DNA of 64,000 nucleotides from Cliona cf. orientalis (Eukaryota > Porifera > Demospongiae > Clionaida > Clionaidae): NCBI GenBank assembly GCA_963930775.1, contig OZ005697.1, forward strand, positions 5,354,292-5,418,291, read 5' to 3'. Of the stretch, positions 34,428-47,296 are shown one piece after another. Under the pieces are notes generated by a model. That model was given only the letters and a program-made list of their open reading frames with translations. It ran no database searches and was not told where the DNA came from. Within the stretch, counting starts at the first letter, position 1; each line of letters opens with the position of its first letter. The position numbers and the translations under genes were made by a program.

Positions 34428-34627
34428 NNNNNNNNNNNNNNNNNNNNNNNNNNNNNNNNNNNNNNNNNNNNNNNNNNNNNNNNNNNNNNNNNNNNNNNNN
34501 NNNNNNNNNNNNNNNNNNNNNNNNNNNNNNNNNNNNNNNNNNNNNNNNNNNNNNNNNNNNNNNNNNNNNNNNNNNNNNNNNNNNNNNNNNNNNNNNNNNN
34601 NNNNNNNNNNNNNNNNNNNNNNNNNNN
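34428..34627. other. Assembly gap (200 N)
   Basis: Exactly 200 undetermined bases, probably a placeholder length. Sequence on both sides is AT-rich and shows no recognised gene, but see the donor-like site next to its left edge. Confidence 1.
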
Positions 34628-36203
34628 TTTTGGCCAGCAAAAAGTAGAATAGTTTTCGAATTTAAAATGCGAAACCGCAAGTACGCAATTATTGCATTCC
34701 GCTGCGACAACTCGTGCCTATGCTGTAGGATACAGTAAATCAACGCGCAACTCTTCATTGTACAAGATGGAAATGGTCGACACGCGCATATGAGGACGGT
34801 ACGGATGATATTCGATAGTATGGTGTAAAGATGTAAGCATTGATACTTTGGTGGCCCATTTTTGTAATTTAGCATCATGAAAACTTATTCATGCTCGCAT
34901 GCATGTCTAGTAGTTTCATAAAATCGAGTCGGCCATGAAACCTGCAGGTAGTTCAGCGATCACAGTCGGTGCTCAGCATGCCCAAAGGTTAATCTATCCT
35001 ATGCTGCAGCAAAGGTTTGATTATCCCGTGTTGTACGAATTTGACACCGTCAATCAGTGGCATTTAGTGTACAGGGCGTGGACTTAGTTCCCAGACTGCA
35101 CGAGCCCCTTGTTGTGCCTAAATCTGCAGTGTGGTGGAGGGATAGGGCTCAGTCGACCCTGTTGTTGATATAGAGGTACGTGTTTATATATGGGGTGTTT
35201 TCTGGGACTTGCACTATGGGATTGTCTCGGACATGCTGGCTAATGTTTCACATCTTGTAGAATTTGGGAGTTGCTTCAAAGCAAAGTGTCTTCAGACTTG
35301 CTATGTATTCCTTACTGACTCTGTGTTAACATTGCTTTAGTAGTGCAGGTGGCATATAGGAATAGTACTGGATATGCATGCATGGCATGAGCATTAACTG
35401 GAGATAATGCTAGGCATCACTGAACTAAATTATTCAAGAATTGGCACACGAACCTCTAATGTGCAGCGAGACCGTTAGCTATATTGATGTTGTCTTAATT
35501 TCCGTGAACTACATGTGTGTATCTTTGAGTATGACCACGTGCATGAACAAATCCACTTGATTAGTATAGCATGTTGAAACTGGCTTGTACATGTCTCTCT
35601 ATAGTAGGAGTGCCAACCTTTTCAGCTGTGGGGGAAGGGAACGATCCTCCCTGGTCACGCCACACGATATGTGCTGCATGGACAGAATCACAAGTGTGGG
35701 GGCTAACAAATAGGCTGAGCATAGTTTGAACAAGAGTCTTAAAATGGGAATTGGCACTAAATCACATGGATTATGCATTGACTGTCAAGCACAGTTGTTA
35801 TGAGATCCTAAATGCTAATGATGACTCACGGTGATTATGTGCTAATCACACAAAAGCACTTGCACATATTGGTTTACTAGTATTAGCCTACAGCTATACA
35901 ACAGTGCACTGCATTCTTAGTGTTGCGTCAGATTCAATGGAGGATGGCGTAAGTGGCAAGGATGCAGGGTGTAGTATGAATATATTCATCATGTAGTAGT
36001 AACTACAGTATGATACTGGTGTGTTGCTACTAGATGCACTGCTCTAAACAAGGTGATAGAGAGCTAGAGTTTCCTTCACTTCGGGTGAGTGAGTGGTACA
36101 TCTGCCTGAGTTAGAGAGGTGTCGTTTTCATGCACTCAAGTGCTTGAACCTTTGGCTCACGAAGTGTGTACTGTTAGTGCTTCTCAGTTGCAGCATGACA
36201 TAA
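34628..36203. other. No gene recognised
   Basis: AT-rich sequence without long protein-like frames. Nothing beyond short palindromic words was seen. Confidence 0.5.
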
Positions 36204-36581
36204 TTACCCCGTGCGCATGCGCAAGGGTTAAGCAATCGGTTTGTACATCTATCATTGTCGTCGCCAGAACTCGTGTTCTAACAGGCATCTGTGCACGCTA
36301 TAAGCATAACCAATCGGTATGTGTCGGTTAAAAACTGATTTCCATGGGCTTCAAATTGCTAAAAATGGCTTACTAGCGCTATAAATCGAGCATTTCTGTT
36401 CAGTATGCCTATGGTTTATCGACCACACCCACTCCACTGGCATACGCTGATGGACTGCGCATGCGTGATATGCTCGAGCTCAATCTTGGAAAGTCAAGTC
36501 ATATAACAGCTCTGCATGCAATACTACGCTACACTGTACAGTGACTACAGAGCGCGCGGGTATGTGCTCTACAGAGCTCTA
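36204..36581. mobile_element. MITE-like repeat, 'AGAGCTCTATAGAGCAC' family, copy 3
   Basis: It begins TTACCCCGTGCGCATGCGCA and ends GGGTATGTGCTCTACAGAGC. The interior CATAGGTTTATCGACCAC-like text is shared, inverted, with the copy near 21085. Confidence 0.6.
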
Positions 36582-37365
36582 TCTTATTAAAGCATGATAA
36601 GTAGTCGAGAGAGGAGCAAACATGTTCAGGAAATTTGCATCAAATAGCACAGAGCATGTGTCGTGAAGGATGAGAATGTTTGCTTTAATGATTCACCTGT
36701 TCTTTAGTACTATCTGATTTATGGGCTGCACACACTTTCATGGTCATTGTTCTAGGAACTTGCAGTTCGGTGCTCCCTTTGATGTGGATGAACTAGCTAG
36801 CCTACATGAGCTGTTGTTGTGTGATCAGACATTGAAATTGAGCAGTCTACCTGCATAGGAAATACATAGCTAGCTACCTTTGATTAACAACTATTTTCAA
36901 TCCAATAGACTTCTGTGACTTTTCTTTGAAGTCTTACTAATTGGGTTTGTGAGTGGCAGCATCAGAGGCAGAGAGTGTTGCACTACAAACAATGCTATGC
37001 TATTAGTTGTGAGAATTTTTGGTTTAGATTTTGCTAGCCCGATCCCCCTCATGTATGCCATGGGGAAACAGCAGTTTTTGCTGATCTCCAACCTAGTTCT
37101 CCTTCAGCATATTATTGACATTAAGTATTGCAACAGTTTCTTGTCCCTGTAGCCACTCGTGATGCTAGGGGAAGATATAATAATAATAATATTATGTTTA
37201 AAACTTATCTACTGTACACAGTATATGGCATAGTAGAAAGCTTAAGCGTTTGTTGGTTTCGCTGCTACATTGCTATTGTATTTGATTCCACAATACGTAT
37301 ACATGCAAGTCTTCTTGGAGAGCATGGGTGGTGGTGTGCCAATAATGTCTGTGGTACCCCCTCTG

Positions 37366-37699
37366 CAGTGGCGGATCCAGGATTTCTAAAAGGGGGGTTG
37401 TAGTACACTCTTGCGCGCAAAATTTTAGAAGCCACGCCCACTTTGGGGCAAAACCACGCCCATTTTCGATCGTTTTTGATACAAACTACTAGCCCTACCA
37501 GTCCAATCGATCTGTTTTCGAACGAATTTTCTTCTAAAGCATTCTAAGGTGAGCCATAGTAGGAATTTTCTTAGTTCTATAGCCAGAAAGGGGGGTTCCA
37601 TTTAGTTCATCATCAATACTTCTTAGTTTTAGATGCAGCCCAAAGGGGGGTACACTTGCACCCCCCTTACCCCCCCCCCCCCCCCTGGATCCGCCACTG
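37366..37699. mobile_element. MITE with CAGTGGCGGATCCAGG ends (hAT-like)
   Basis: The exact inverted ends CAGTGGCGGATCCAGG and CCTGGATCCGCCACTG enclose 334 bp with a G-rich left and a poly-C right. CTCTG occurs on both sides as a direct repeat, shorter than the usual eight bases of hAT. This terminus type is widespread in hAT-derived MITEs. An isolated similar end, CAGTGGCGTAGGCGGGGG, lies at 47767. Confidence 0.75.
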
Positions 37700-38817
37700 C
37701 TCTGCCTCCTGTGTCCCCTGTTTATGGAATAGGTTTGGTGCTTTTTCTAATTAAATTCCAGAGCTGTGGTAACCAGTCAGTCCACACTCTGGTGTATTTC
37801 CATTAATATTTTCGCCGTGGCTATTGATCCGGCAGTCCGTAATACATTGCCTATGGAGATCGTCGACGCATGCGCAATCACGATTCGCTTGTATCTCGTT
37901 TTGTGAGCAGCGAGGCAAGTTCTAGACCCTAACGGTTAGCCTAAACCCATAATTTTACCCTAGAAGAACCCCTAACCCTACCCCAAACCCTAGTCCTACC
38001 CGGCTTCGCTTGCCGTCGACTGCCGGATCAATAGCCACTCCGTAATATTTTAGACAACCACAGCACACTCTGGTGTCCACATCAAGTGGCCATGCCTGGA
38101 AACCATCCTTGCATGAATTCATGCTGCTAATAAAGTTTTTACTCCCTGCAGGATGCATTTGTCTCTGCTATTGTTCAGGTTGCTCCTTAAGCCATTTACC
38201 ACTTGTCCTAATTGGCATTGATAGGAGTTGAAAATGACAATTATGATTTGACATGTATGCATGCATGAATTATTGTCTAGCTTTGAGCATATGAGTGTGT
38301 TAGTACTTAAAACACTTTCAAATTGCTATTCTGGGAATATGGCTTCTTTTTTGACAGTCCCTAGTTGTTGGTGGTGCACCTGCTCTTGCTTGGCCGGGTT
38401 CCAACACTGCCTGCATTTGCAGACACTTTGTCCGTAAGTAATTGAGGTAGTTGGTTGCTTGTGGCAGCCAATAGACTACTGGCCTCTTCAAAGCATGCCC
38501 ACTGAAGGACTCGAGGGACCATGCTTGTGTTATTACATGAGAATGTACATTAATCAAAATGTCTACATTTGTAGTGATTTCCGTTTCTATTGTAACTGTT
38601 GTTTTCGTTGTGCGGCTTGGCAGACATTATTATGGATATTCTTGATGTCAGCAGTTTCCTCTTAGTGGCTTCATTGCTACAGACCCTTGAATCCGTAGTT
38701 GATCCCCCTTTCATTCTGTGCTTTCCAAGGGATCCTGGCAAAATATTTCCGTCAAGATGTACTTCACCCCCAATAGAAATGAATCAGCTCCACCATTGAG
38801 TTCACTGCACGTATGTA
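37700..38817. other. No gene recognised
   Basis: Contains CCTAACGGTT and CCCTAACCCTA-like short runs (37925-38000) and CCGGCAGTC / GACTGCCGG inverted motifs (37830 and 38018), which suggest one more small palindromic element of about 200 bp. No protein-like frame was recognised. Confidence 0.4.
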
Positions 38818-39181
38818 CAGTCCAACCTCGATTATCTGAACTCTCGATTATCCGAACTCAAGATGCAAAGAAAATGCAGGGTCAAAGTACACATTGTGAC
38901 CACGTGACCGGAATGCGCATGCGCAGTTTGCGTAGTTGCCACGCGAGAACCAGCTGCTGCACTGCTATCAAATCTAGTTTTAACGCTCAAAGAAGTAAAA
39001 GAAATGCAAGGTAAGCATTCTATCAATCGAGGATGGGATTAAAATCATCAAAATGCTCGATAAATCTGTCAATAATACATTTTTGCATGCATGATCGATC
39101 TGGTGGGTGTGGCTTGGGCGTGGTCAACGTTATCCGAACGGGTCCAAATTTCCCCTTGGCCAAAGGGGTTCGGTTGGACTG
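38818..39181. mobile_element. Pogo/Tigger-like MITE
   Basis: The ends CAGTCCAACCTCGATTATCT and GGGGTTCGGTTGGACTG are inverted and flanked by TA on both sides. The terminus CAGTCCAACCTCGATTATC is typical of pogo-group Tc1/mariner elements. 364 bp, non-coding. Confidence 0.8.
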
Positions 39182-39183
39182 TA

Positions 39184-41410
39184 CATGTACAAATTCAGTC
39201 AATGCATAACTTAGTGGTAGTATTCTAGTGCAGGGATAGACTACCTGATTTATCAAGTTGTAAAATATTCATAGCTGGCATGCCACAACGTGTCACACAT
39301 TGTAATTGTGGTTAATTAACTCATGCGGACTACACCCCCATATACTTCTAGTTTTATAGACAAAGGGCGCAGGCCCGTGCTCCAGGCTGTTCAGTGAACT
39401 TTTTCCAGATTTCCAAGGCTTCATTCTCAGACAGTTTACTCAGTATCAATTCCATGCCACTACTGCAGGTATAGTATGGATCATAAGTCTAACCTTGTGC
39501 TCATTCTAGAATGTCCACTACTGATCTGCACAAAATTCAAAGTTCATTCCAGACAGCAATTTGTCCACAGTCAGCAGACAAGATGGCTCACTAAGAATAA
39601 TCTATTTGCCACGAAGAGGTTTCACTTGGACTGTAGCTAGTACTAGTACTAAAGTTTAGCCTGACTTACGTTTAATAGATTAGCTATGTTGTACTCTGGA
39701 TGGAAGTCTGTCTAAAGTCATGAATTATTTGTTCTTTTAAAGTGTGTTTGGTGTTCACCAGGTAAGTCCAGTACTCTCCAGATTGTAGTTAAAGATAGTT
39801 CTGATACTTAACCTATTTGTATACCAGGGCCTAGAGGTACAGCCTGCCCATTACTGATTTGCACAAAATTCAAAGTCTGTCCTAGCCAGGCGCAGGTTGA
39901 CCACCGTGGCCGCCATTGTCACTAGTGAAGACTACACTTCTTGATGATCTTGATACCACTAGAAAGCGCTCTCTTCAATGGTACCTTAGACAAGGTCATA
40001 GCTTGTTCACAACAAAAGTTACAAGCTGAATAATGTAGCTATAATTTTTACCGTCATGTGCGCGGCTTGCATATCATTAACCCCCATATACGTAGTACAA
40101 AATTCCATTTTCCGATAAAATGTATGGACTTCGGTCACCTTAGCGTAGACTGGATAGTACAAAGTATCAAACCTGTGATACACAGGCCTTCCAATGTCTC
40201 TCTAGAAAGGCACATCTGATCTTTTTTTCACTGGGAGTGACTGTCCTAATCTGCACTTTTGACCTCCAGGCATTGAGTAATCACCACTGGTTGTGTGGAT
40301 GTGGATGTTGAAGGAATACATTGCTGAAGTTTGGAAGGTACACTGCACTGTCAAGTTCGTCTCTGTGATTGAAGTGTCGAAACTTGTCGCTATCGAGGTT
40401 GAGACTTGGTCTTAGACTCCATCTCCATGATTTCTGGCGCCAGCATCGATGTGTGCGCATTCTATTGATGACCTTTTGCCACATGCATCATTACACTATG
40501 CAGCTACTGGGGATATGGTCAAGTGTTCATTTGCATTAGACATTTAATTTTACTGCCACTTTCCTGTAATCTGATTGGTCAACAGGAGGTAACTAAGTAG
40601 CTTGTAAATTTTATTTAATTTTGGCCAATAGGATCCATGGTAATAATAATAATATTATGAGAGCTCCAAGGCAAATAGCTCTACTACTATAGCAACAGTT
40701 GTAAAACTCTAAATAACTTAGCTCACCTCGACCAATGGGATCCACAGTATTTAGCATCCATCTCAGGGCCATCGGGATGCTAAATACTATAGATCCCTTG
40801 TCCTCGGTGTCTAACTATTTAATAGGTGTAGGAAGATATTGAAGGTTGGGGGGGGGGGGCCGAATGTCCAGTTGCAGGTGAAGTGCATGCGGAATTTTTA
40901 CGACCACACCCACTTTGTGTCAAACCACGCCCATTTTTTGCACGATAGAGACTGCTATCGTGAGTTTCTTGATGAAAAAATGAACTGCAAGTCAAGTGGA
41001 ATAGATTTAGAAGCAATTAAGGCACATTCACTCATAGTCACTGCAGACTAGCTGGATTGGATCTCACTCTGAACTGCAGATATGAAATGTCAGCTCAAAA
41101 ACCGGGGGGGGGGGGGGGGGGGGTAGCCATGCACCCCTGTTCCTATACCCATGTATTATATAATAAGAGTTTAGAATGTAGTTGTAACAAATACTGTGAT
41201 CTGATTGGACACTCAGAGGTCTCTGTTTCTCATACAGACGTATAGAGACCTACAAGTATAGCCAAGGGCAAAGAAAGATGCACATGCAGTGCAACAGTAG
41301 CCTAGTCCTCAGGTCAACTACCGTGGTTACAGTTGCTATATTATTCTAAATCAGAGACCTCGTCCAATGGTCTCTACACTTTTAAGAGACCATGGACTCG
41401 GTCTCTAACT
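39184..41410. other. Repeat-rich stretch without a gene
   Basis: A copy of the 14335-family repeat lies at 40320-40545 (GTCTTAGACTCCATCTCCAT, TTGATGACCTTTTGCCAC). A small hairpin TATTTAGCATCC...GGATGCTAAATA is at 40750-40789. Poly-G tracts occur at 40850 and 41104. Short open frames appear unrelated to known proteins. Confidence 0.5.
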
Positions 41411-42053
41411 ATTATTTATAAGAGGAGGGAAAGAGTGTCCTATTCTGTATTGCTGTGTGCAAACACCCTTTGCCAAGTACAGAGGTCAATATGGTCAGCA
41501 CTACATAAAGGTTACCACAAACCAGTACAGGTGCATGACCACCCATAGGTATTTTAGCGCTTATCACTGCACCTGTCAAAGTGTGGCCCCACCTCCCCCC
41601 ATCCGGGCATAGGTGGGGCCTTAGGTGGAGATTTGACCACCATGCAATCAATGACCCTGCATCCAGGGAAATCAAATGTCATATCAAATCCACCTGAGTT
41701 GAGCTCAATTGTCGTGCTTGAAACGGATTTATTCTCTCCCTTGACTCCACGATGCTATAGTATGTACTAGTGACTGTAATTATGTACGATCTTCACCCGA
41801 TGGGATACAAAAGCCCCACCCCTAGGGCGAGGCTAAGGATCAAATACGGGCAAATACCCCACCTATTGCCTGAACGGGGGTAGTGGGGCATTACTTTGAT
41901 AGGTGCACTAATACATGTACCATGTGTGCAAACACAAGTGCGTGGTTGTATGCCAGACGTTTGTGGTAAGTTTGTGTGTAAGATTGGCGAAGGGTGTTTG
42001 CACACATGGAGTAGGACACTCTCTTTCCCTCCTCTTATATAATTTACTCTTGG
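41411..42053. mobile_element. Foldback element, AAGAGGAGGGAAAGAGTGTCC ends
   Basis: The left arm TATAAGAGGAGGGAAAGAGT and right arm CTCTTTCCCTCCTCTTATAT are inverted. The symmetry continues inward through GTGCAAACACCCTTTGCCAA and GCGAAGGGTGTTTGCACAC, and through GCACCTGTCAAAGTGTGGCC and GGGGCATTACTTTGATAGGT. The ends resemble the GAGTAAAT family but the interior differs. 643 bp. Confidence 0.7.
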
Positions 42054-42095
42054 CTTTCACTATTAACGGTGAAAATTTAATTATCATTATTATTA

Positions 42096-43275
42096 CCGTA
42101 GAATCCGGCAATTACGGCCCCTTCGCGCATAAGCCCCCCTGCATTTTTAGGTGAAGTTCCTGCATAGGTATTTTTGTCTCGTGTATAAGCCCCCCCCCAA
42201 CAGTAAAAATTATGTAGACATTTAGAGTCCATAGGCCAACAATATTAAACGGTAGCTACAGCTATTTTTATAACAGCAAACTAGCTATTTGTGTCATATT
42301 ATGCCTTACTTTGCCTCGCGCATAAGCCCCCCTGCATTTTTAGCTGAAGTTCCTGCATAGGTATTTTTGTCTCGTGTATAAGCCCCCCCCCCCCCCCCCC
42401 CCAACAGTAAAAATTATGTACAGTGCAACCAAGCAAGAGAGCAAAACTTTTTAAAACCATATTTTTGGGCTAAAAACTACACAGACAGACCTACTTGATA
42501 TCAAAATGGCCACAACAATCATGTTTTACAAAATTGCAAATTTCCCATATATAGCCAATACAGAAGCCACATATGTGCAGGCCAGTTTTCATAGATTTTT
42601 CACTGATTTTGGATAAAAGTGGCTATATCTCAATTGGAAGTGGTAAGGAATCAAGACTTCAAATTTGGGATTTAGTAACTTCATTACAAGTGCTATCAGC
42701 CCACCAAGTGGAATTTCTTAACTAGAACTAAAATTATAGGAAAAAAATGTGCCTAACATATTTGGCCCTCCGAAAGGGATTTTAGGGCAATATCTGGTTA
42801 GCAATGCACTGCACAGCCTCTACACTCATGTCCAATTAACTTCATATGGAAGTGCATGACTGGGTAGAGCCCACATCCTTAACCGAAAACAATACTCATT
42901 TAATGTGCCTAACATATTTTGGAGAACCATGTTATTTTATGAAGCCATAAAAATGGAAGTAATCATGATTACATCCCTTAATTTAAATTCTATGTAGAGT
43001 TTATGTTGAAGAAGATTGGTACCAAATTTCAAACTCTTGTCTTTAATACATTTTATTTTATGAGTCAAAATAGGCTCAAATTCTGAAATAAAAAAGTTTT
43101 GCTCTCTTGCTTGGTTGCACTGTAGACATTTAGAGTCCATAGGCCAACAATATTAAACGGTAGCTACAGCTATTTTTATAACAGCAAACTAGCTATTTGT
43201 GTCATATTATGCCTTACTTTGTAGTTTTTCTTGAGTTTTGCCCATCAAACAGCCAGAGAAAGTACAGAGATCGCG
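42096..43275. mobile_element. CCGTAGAATCC MITE, copy 2, with internal tandem duplication and an insertion
   Basis: The left end CCGTAGAATCCGGCAATTAC is preceded by TA. A unit of about 195 bp (CGCGCATAAGCCCCCCTGCA through CATATTATGCCTTACTTT) occurs twice, at about 42123-42312 and about 42317-43219, and the second unit is split by the element at 42421-43122. The right end is eroded. Orientation is opposite to the copy at 2146-2530. Confidence 0.7.
42421..43122. mobile_element. TA-flanked element with CAGTGCAACCAAGCAAGAGA ends
   Basis: 702 bp with inverted ends of about 32 bp (CAGTGCAACCAAGCAAGAGA... and ...TTGCTTGGTTGCACTG) and TA at both borders. The empty site ATTATGTAGACATTT is seen intact at 42206, proving the insertion. 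A TA duplication plus the CAGT-CAACC terminus points to the pogo branch of Tc1/mariner. No transposase frame was seen. Confidence 0.85.
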
Positions 43276-43442
43276 CGCCCACGTGTGATCCCGCGAATAA
43301 ACTCCTCCCATGCATGCACTAGATCTAGCTATCTATATAAATTGGGGCGAGCCTGAGCGAGCCCCACATAAACGGTAATGCACTGCGCGACTGAGAGATA
43401 TGAGCTCGCTCCGCTCGCTCAGATCATAGATCGATCATAATT

Positions 43443-44209
43443 ATAGACTACGTAACCGGGATTGGAAACTGCTCACGTGAGCAATAGAGTCCATGGTCCA
43501 CTGCGCTGCACTGGTATATACATGGTGCAATCCGTGTCGCACGGAAAACCACAAAAATTGCGAAAAAATGGCCAAAAATCACACATTTTTCTAATACTTT
43601 TGACAATAGCTACTAAATAGAAACACTTACAACCTTATAACTTAGCTATCCTCGTGGACAAGGGCTTCTTCTAACTATTTATAGTGACGAGAAGTTCCTT
43701 GGTTCAGTATCTGAGGTGTTCTAGTCCCAACAACGAGGCGACTTCAAAATGGCGTCTTTTTTTGTGCTTCTGACTGTTTCTGGCTCAGCGGTAGCAGTAT
43801 ATCCTCCAAATAGTGGCTATCCTAGTGCAGAGGCACCATATTTTGACTTAGAACTTCAGTTTTTGGTAGCTGCTGCCACGGGACTCGAGATACAGGTCCA
43901 AAAGTTGTTTTGTACAGCGTCCTATGGGGCAAGTATGGGCGAAGGCGACTGAAATAGCAGTGAACAACTTCGTACCCCGAAAAGACTGCCGTAGATAGTT
44001 GCGCTCTTCAAAACTTTTTTGCTATAGTATTCTTCCATCATAGAGCTTTACTTTCGTTGCCTCCACTTAGCTACAGCACTAACACAGGCTGCAGTAGAGC
44101 CATGTTCAGCTGCCTCGGTCAAGGGGACACGGAGTGCCCGCCATGGATTGCATTAACTCTATTGCTCACGTGAGTAGTTTCCAATCCCGGCCCGGGTACG
44201 TAGTCTATA
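43443..44209. mobile_element. Foldback element, TAGACTACGT...GGGATTGGAAACTGCTCACGTGAG ends, copy 1
   Basis: The left end CCGGGATTGGAAACTGCTCA and right end GAGTAGTTTCCAATCCCGG are inverted, and both lie inside TAGACTACGTA / TACGTAGTCTA. The interior contains a short open frame (43749-43952) beginning next to AAAATGGCG, a phrase shared with copy 2. It is probably not a gene. Confidence 0.7.
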
Positions 44210-44223
44210 TGATCTATATATAA

Positions 44224-44364
44224 GTTAGACACTGAAGCCAAGGGATCTACAGGATTTAGAATACTGAAGACACTGATATAAAATCCCGAAGGCGAAGCCT
44301 GAGGGTTTTATAAGTGTCTGAAGTATTCTAAAGACTGTAGATCCCATTGGCCGAAGTATCTAAC
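44224..44364. repeat. Small foldback hairpin element
   Basis: The arms GTTAGACACTGAAGCCAAGG...ATAAAATCCC and GGGTTTTATAAGTGTCTGAA...GTATCTAAC pair over about 60 bases around a short GAAGGCGAAGCCTGA loop. Confidence 0.7.
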
Positions 44365-45463
44365 CTTATTTAGACTCTAGCATGAGGTTGCTAAGTAACA
44401 TGATGCAAGTTGTTGCCCTAGGTATCAAAAACTGGGTTTCTAAGTTGTAAGTATTCTAAGTTGTAAGCTTTCTAAGTTGTAGGCTTACTAAGTGACTTAG
44501 ATACTTGATGCCAACCAATCAAATGACAGAATTTGTTACAACTAGAGTCAGGCTCGCTAGCGCTCACTCCTTTATCACTGTGCCGCATATTACATGATTG
44601 GGCATGTGCCATCGACGACCTTTACCTACATATTTATGCGCAAGTGCATGATTAAGCTAGCGCACGTGCACATCCTGCCTGATCATGTGACTTGGCAATC
44701 AGCAAGCTCAAGAAACTCGTTAGTTGTCTTGCAGCTTCCCTCGCAAGGGCTCGGAAGAGGAGATGCCTAGAGTAGAATCGCCTCCTTCTGGAAAGCACCT
44801 ATGGGCAACATTGGCTCCAGAGTGTCATCCCTTTGCATTCCGCAGGCTGCCATTGTAAGTAGGTAGTACAGTTCAGTCTAATTTTGCCCTGGCGTTTTTT
44901 TTTTTTTGAAGCGGCTCACTTTACTCGCTGCTTGGGCCATACCCAGCCGTGTCAGTGGGCTATCGGTTGTATCGCCCCAAGTCCAGCGATGCCTAGATAA
45001 AGAACATTTTAGCTCGGGTCGAATCGCTTCCGGTCACCTCCCGCTCGTACAGACGCACGCACGCACGCACGGACAACTATAATCTTAGTATAATGATTAT
45101 ATATAATATATGGTACGTCGGTCCTTAGTTACGCCCCGCCCAACGTCCACCATTCCGTATATATGCTGCTCTAATTCAACGACTTGCAAATTTACATTCA
45201 TGTGTGCTAGGCTATCGCGCGCTATAAACGAGGCAAGAGCAAGACTCTTAAGACGGAATTCGTCGTCAATCGGAGCCTCAGCTAAACAGCGGCCAATAGT
45301 AGGAGAGCTACAGAGTCGGCAAAAGAGAAAGAGCTAGGCCAGGGTATCCTGCAGCCCATAGTTTATAGTTGGGCGTGGTGCAACATAAATCACTGTTACA
45401 CGCTCACTGTCACGGTCGCTCAGGCTCGCCCCCCGGCCCACAATGCTGTGCATTTCCCTAGTT

Positions 45464-45963
45464 ATAGAGATTGGAAACTGCTCACGTGAGTAATAGAACG
45501 TACGTACGTGTACGTGTACGCGCACTCCGTGCTATGGTTTGCATTCTTGGATAGACCGGTTGCTATAGAAGAAAATGGCGACCGCAGTGAACTTCTTATC
45601 GACTAATAGCAGCGAAATAAAGGCTTATTCTAGTGAAGGAGTCCCTACTTTAAACGTGGCCAGCAAAGTTGAATTTCCGAAGTCTCTCTGGTCTACGCTA
45701 CAGCCCCACAAAGTAAACATGGCCGATTTTTGGCCCTTTTCACGGCCTGCTCACTCACAGAAGACAGCGCATCAAGTGTCAAAACTATCACAAATAAGAC
45801 AGCGCATCTCAAAATGGCAAGTTCGAAACTACTTGATAAGTTCACCGCGGTCGCCATTTTCTGGCAATCTGCTCAAATTGTCATAGCAACGGGTCTATCC
45901 AAGAATGCATGCAAACCATAACACGTACACGTGCAGTTTCCAATCCCGTTTACGTAGTCTATA
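45464..45963. mobile_element. Foldback element, GGGATTGGAAACTGCTCACGTGAG family, copy 2
   Basis: The outer ends GATTGGAAACTGCTCACGTG and CGTGCAGTTTCCAATCCCGT are inverted. Inner arms AAAATGGCGACCGCAGTGAA (45573) and TTCACCGCGGTCGCCATTTT (45841) are also inverted. The two overlapping open frames at 45575-45921 follow from this symmetry. Another isolated end is at about 46045-46072. Confidence 0.7.
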
Positions 45964-46311
45964 ATATCAATGGACAGGGCCGGGCAAGACTGGGTGAAGA
46001 CTCGTATAGCTATGGGAGATAGGTATTATACTTGGCAAAACTGAGCGTTCTATAGCTCACGTGAGCAGTTTTCAATGGGGGGGGGGGCGTAATCGCGGGA
46101 TACATGTACAGTACATCCCCGAGTCCCAATCACGATGAACTTTTTTTAACTGTTAAGACTGTTTCAAAATGTTTAGCACGCATGAAAGTTTGTTGAGGCC
46201 CAGAATTTATAGAAGAGATTAATATAATTATGGCGATTCTCTCGGTTCCCTTTCTTTAACGAACTCGCTCTCTGGCTATTCAGTCCAGCACATGGCAGGT
46301 GGAGGTCACGA

Positions 46312-47296
46312 CCGGTGTGGTAGCGATCTATATCACCAGGGATACATGCCCCCCAGGACTCATATCGCTAGCGATGTGACCCCTTACCAGGTCCCATATC
46401 GCTAGAGATATGGGGATATATGCCCCCCTCCGCGCAGATGCTGCCGACGGGCACCGCGATGGTGGCTGTCTAGTCTCGCGTGGCCAGCACCTTCACTTCT
46501 GGTCACATTTGCTGTTTGCTGCCTAGATGGATTCCATTTGCAGAGCTGCATGCATTATGACTTGACATAGTGATCGATCTGTTCTGATCCTTGAGCTAGA
46601 AACATTTTATAGAATACATTGGCGGTTTTCTGCACGTATGTTGAATCTTCACCGGCCTCTTGGGCCTCGCCAACGTGGACGGAAATGGCTTCATCTTGCC
46701 ACTCTCGATGCAAGGCACAAAAAGTGTTGCCTTGCACATATATGTAGAAAGTATTCACATTTTGCTTGTCATTTGTTAGCATTACTCTGTGGCATAGGCG
46801 ATGGCAAAGAGCCCACAGTCAATGCCTCCTTGCTGCATCTGTGTGCTCTCAACATGGAAGGTGATGAAATCATGCAGATTCTGAAGCTGATTTCATTATT
46901 GAATCACAAGTGTTTGGTTAATACCAATCACTGTCATCCAGTGGTTATTGCCAACATGCGGAATCTGGAGGCTCAACCATCCAAGAAGGTGGGTTGAAGA
47001 GAGAAATTATCTCTTTAGCATATCGCTTGCAGCACTGCATGGTATGTTTATCTGTTCGCATTCGTTGACAGCCAATGTGACTGACTGATTTCGTTCTTGG
47101 ACAGTTTGATCGCATTTGCCTAGATGGATCATCTTTCGTTGCCTCTTATGATGAGGAGCTGCTATTACGCGTTTCCTACGGCGCTGCGTCGCACATTAGA
47201 AGCAGGCCGGAGGGCCCACATCGCGGGACCGCTAGCTACCTAGGCCCCCCTACGGCCCCATATCGCTAGCGATGTGGGGTACAGGGCCTACACCGG
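46312..47296. mobile_element. Element with CCGGTGTAG ends and CATATCGCTAGCGATGTG palindromes, copy 1
   Basis: The ends CCGGTGTGG and CTACACCGG are inverted. Subterminal palindromes of the type TATCGCTAGCGATGTG occur at both ends (46364, 46399, 47261). Inside lie open frames on both strands (46555-46997) and, downstream, QFDRICLDGSSFVASYDEEL on the plus strand. These look protein-like but were not recognised and may be remains of a transposase or a captured gene. Confidence 0.5.

Noticed and set aside
34395-34878. Open frames across the N gap
   Set aside because: They exist only because undetermined bases were read through as codons.
37128-37403. 91-codon plus-strand frame ending in DPGFLKGG
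   Set aside because: Its end runs into the tip of the CAGTGGCGGATCCAGG MITE; such tails are a common false-gene artefact.
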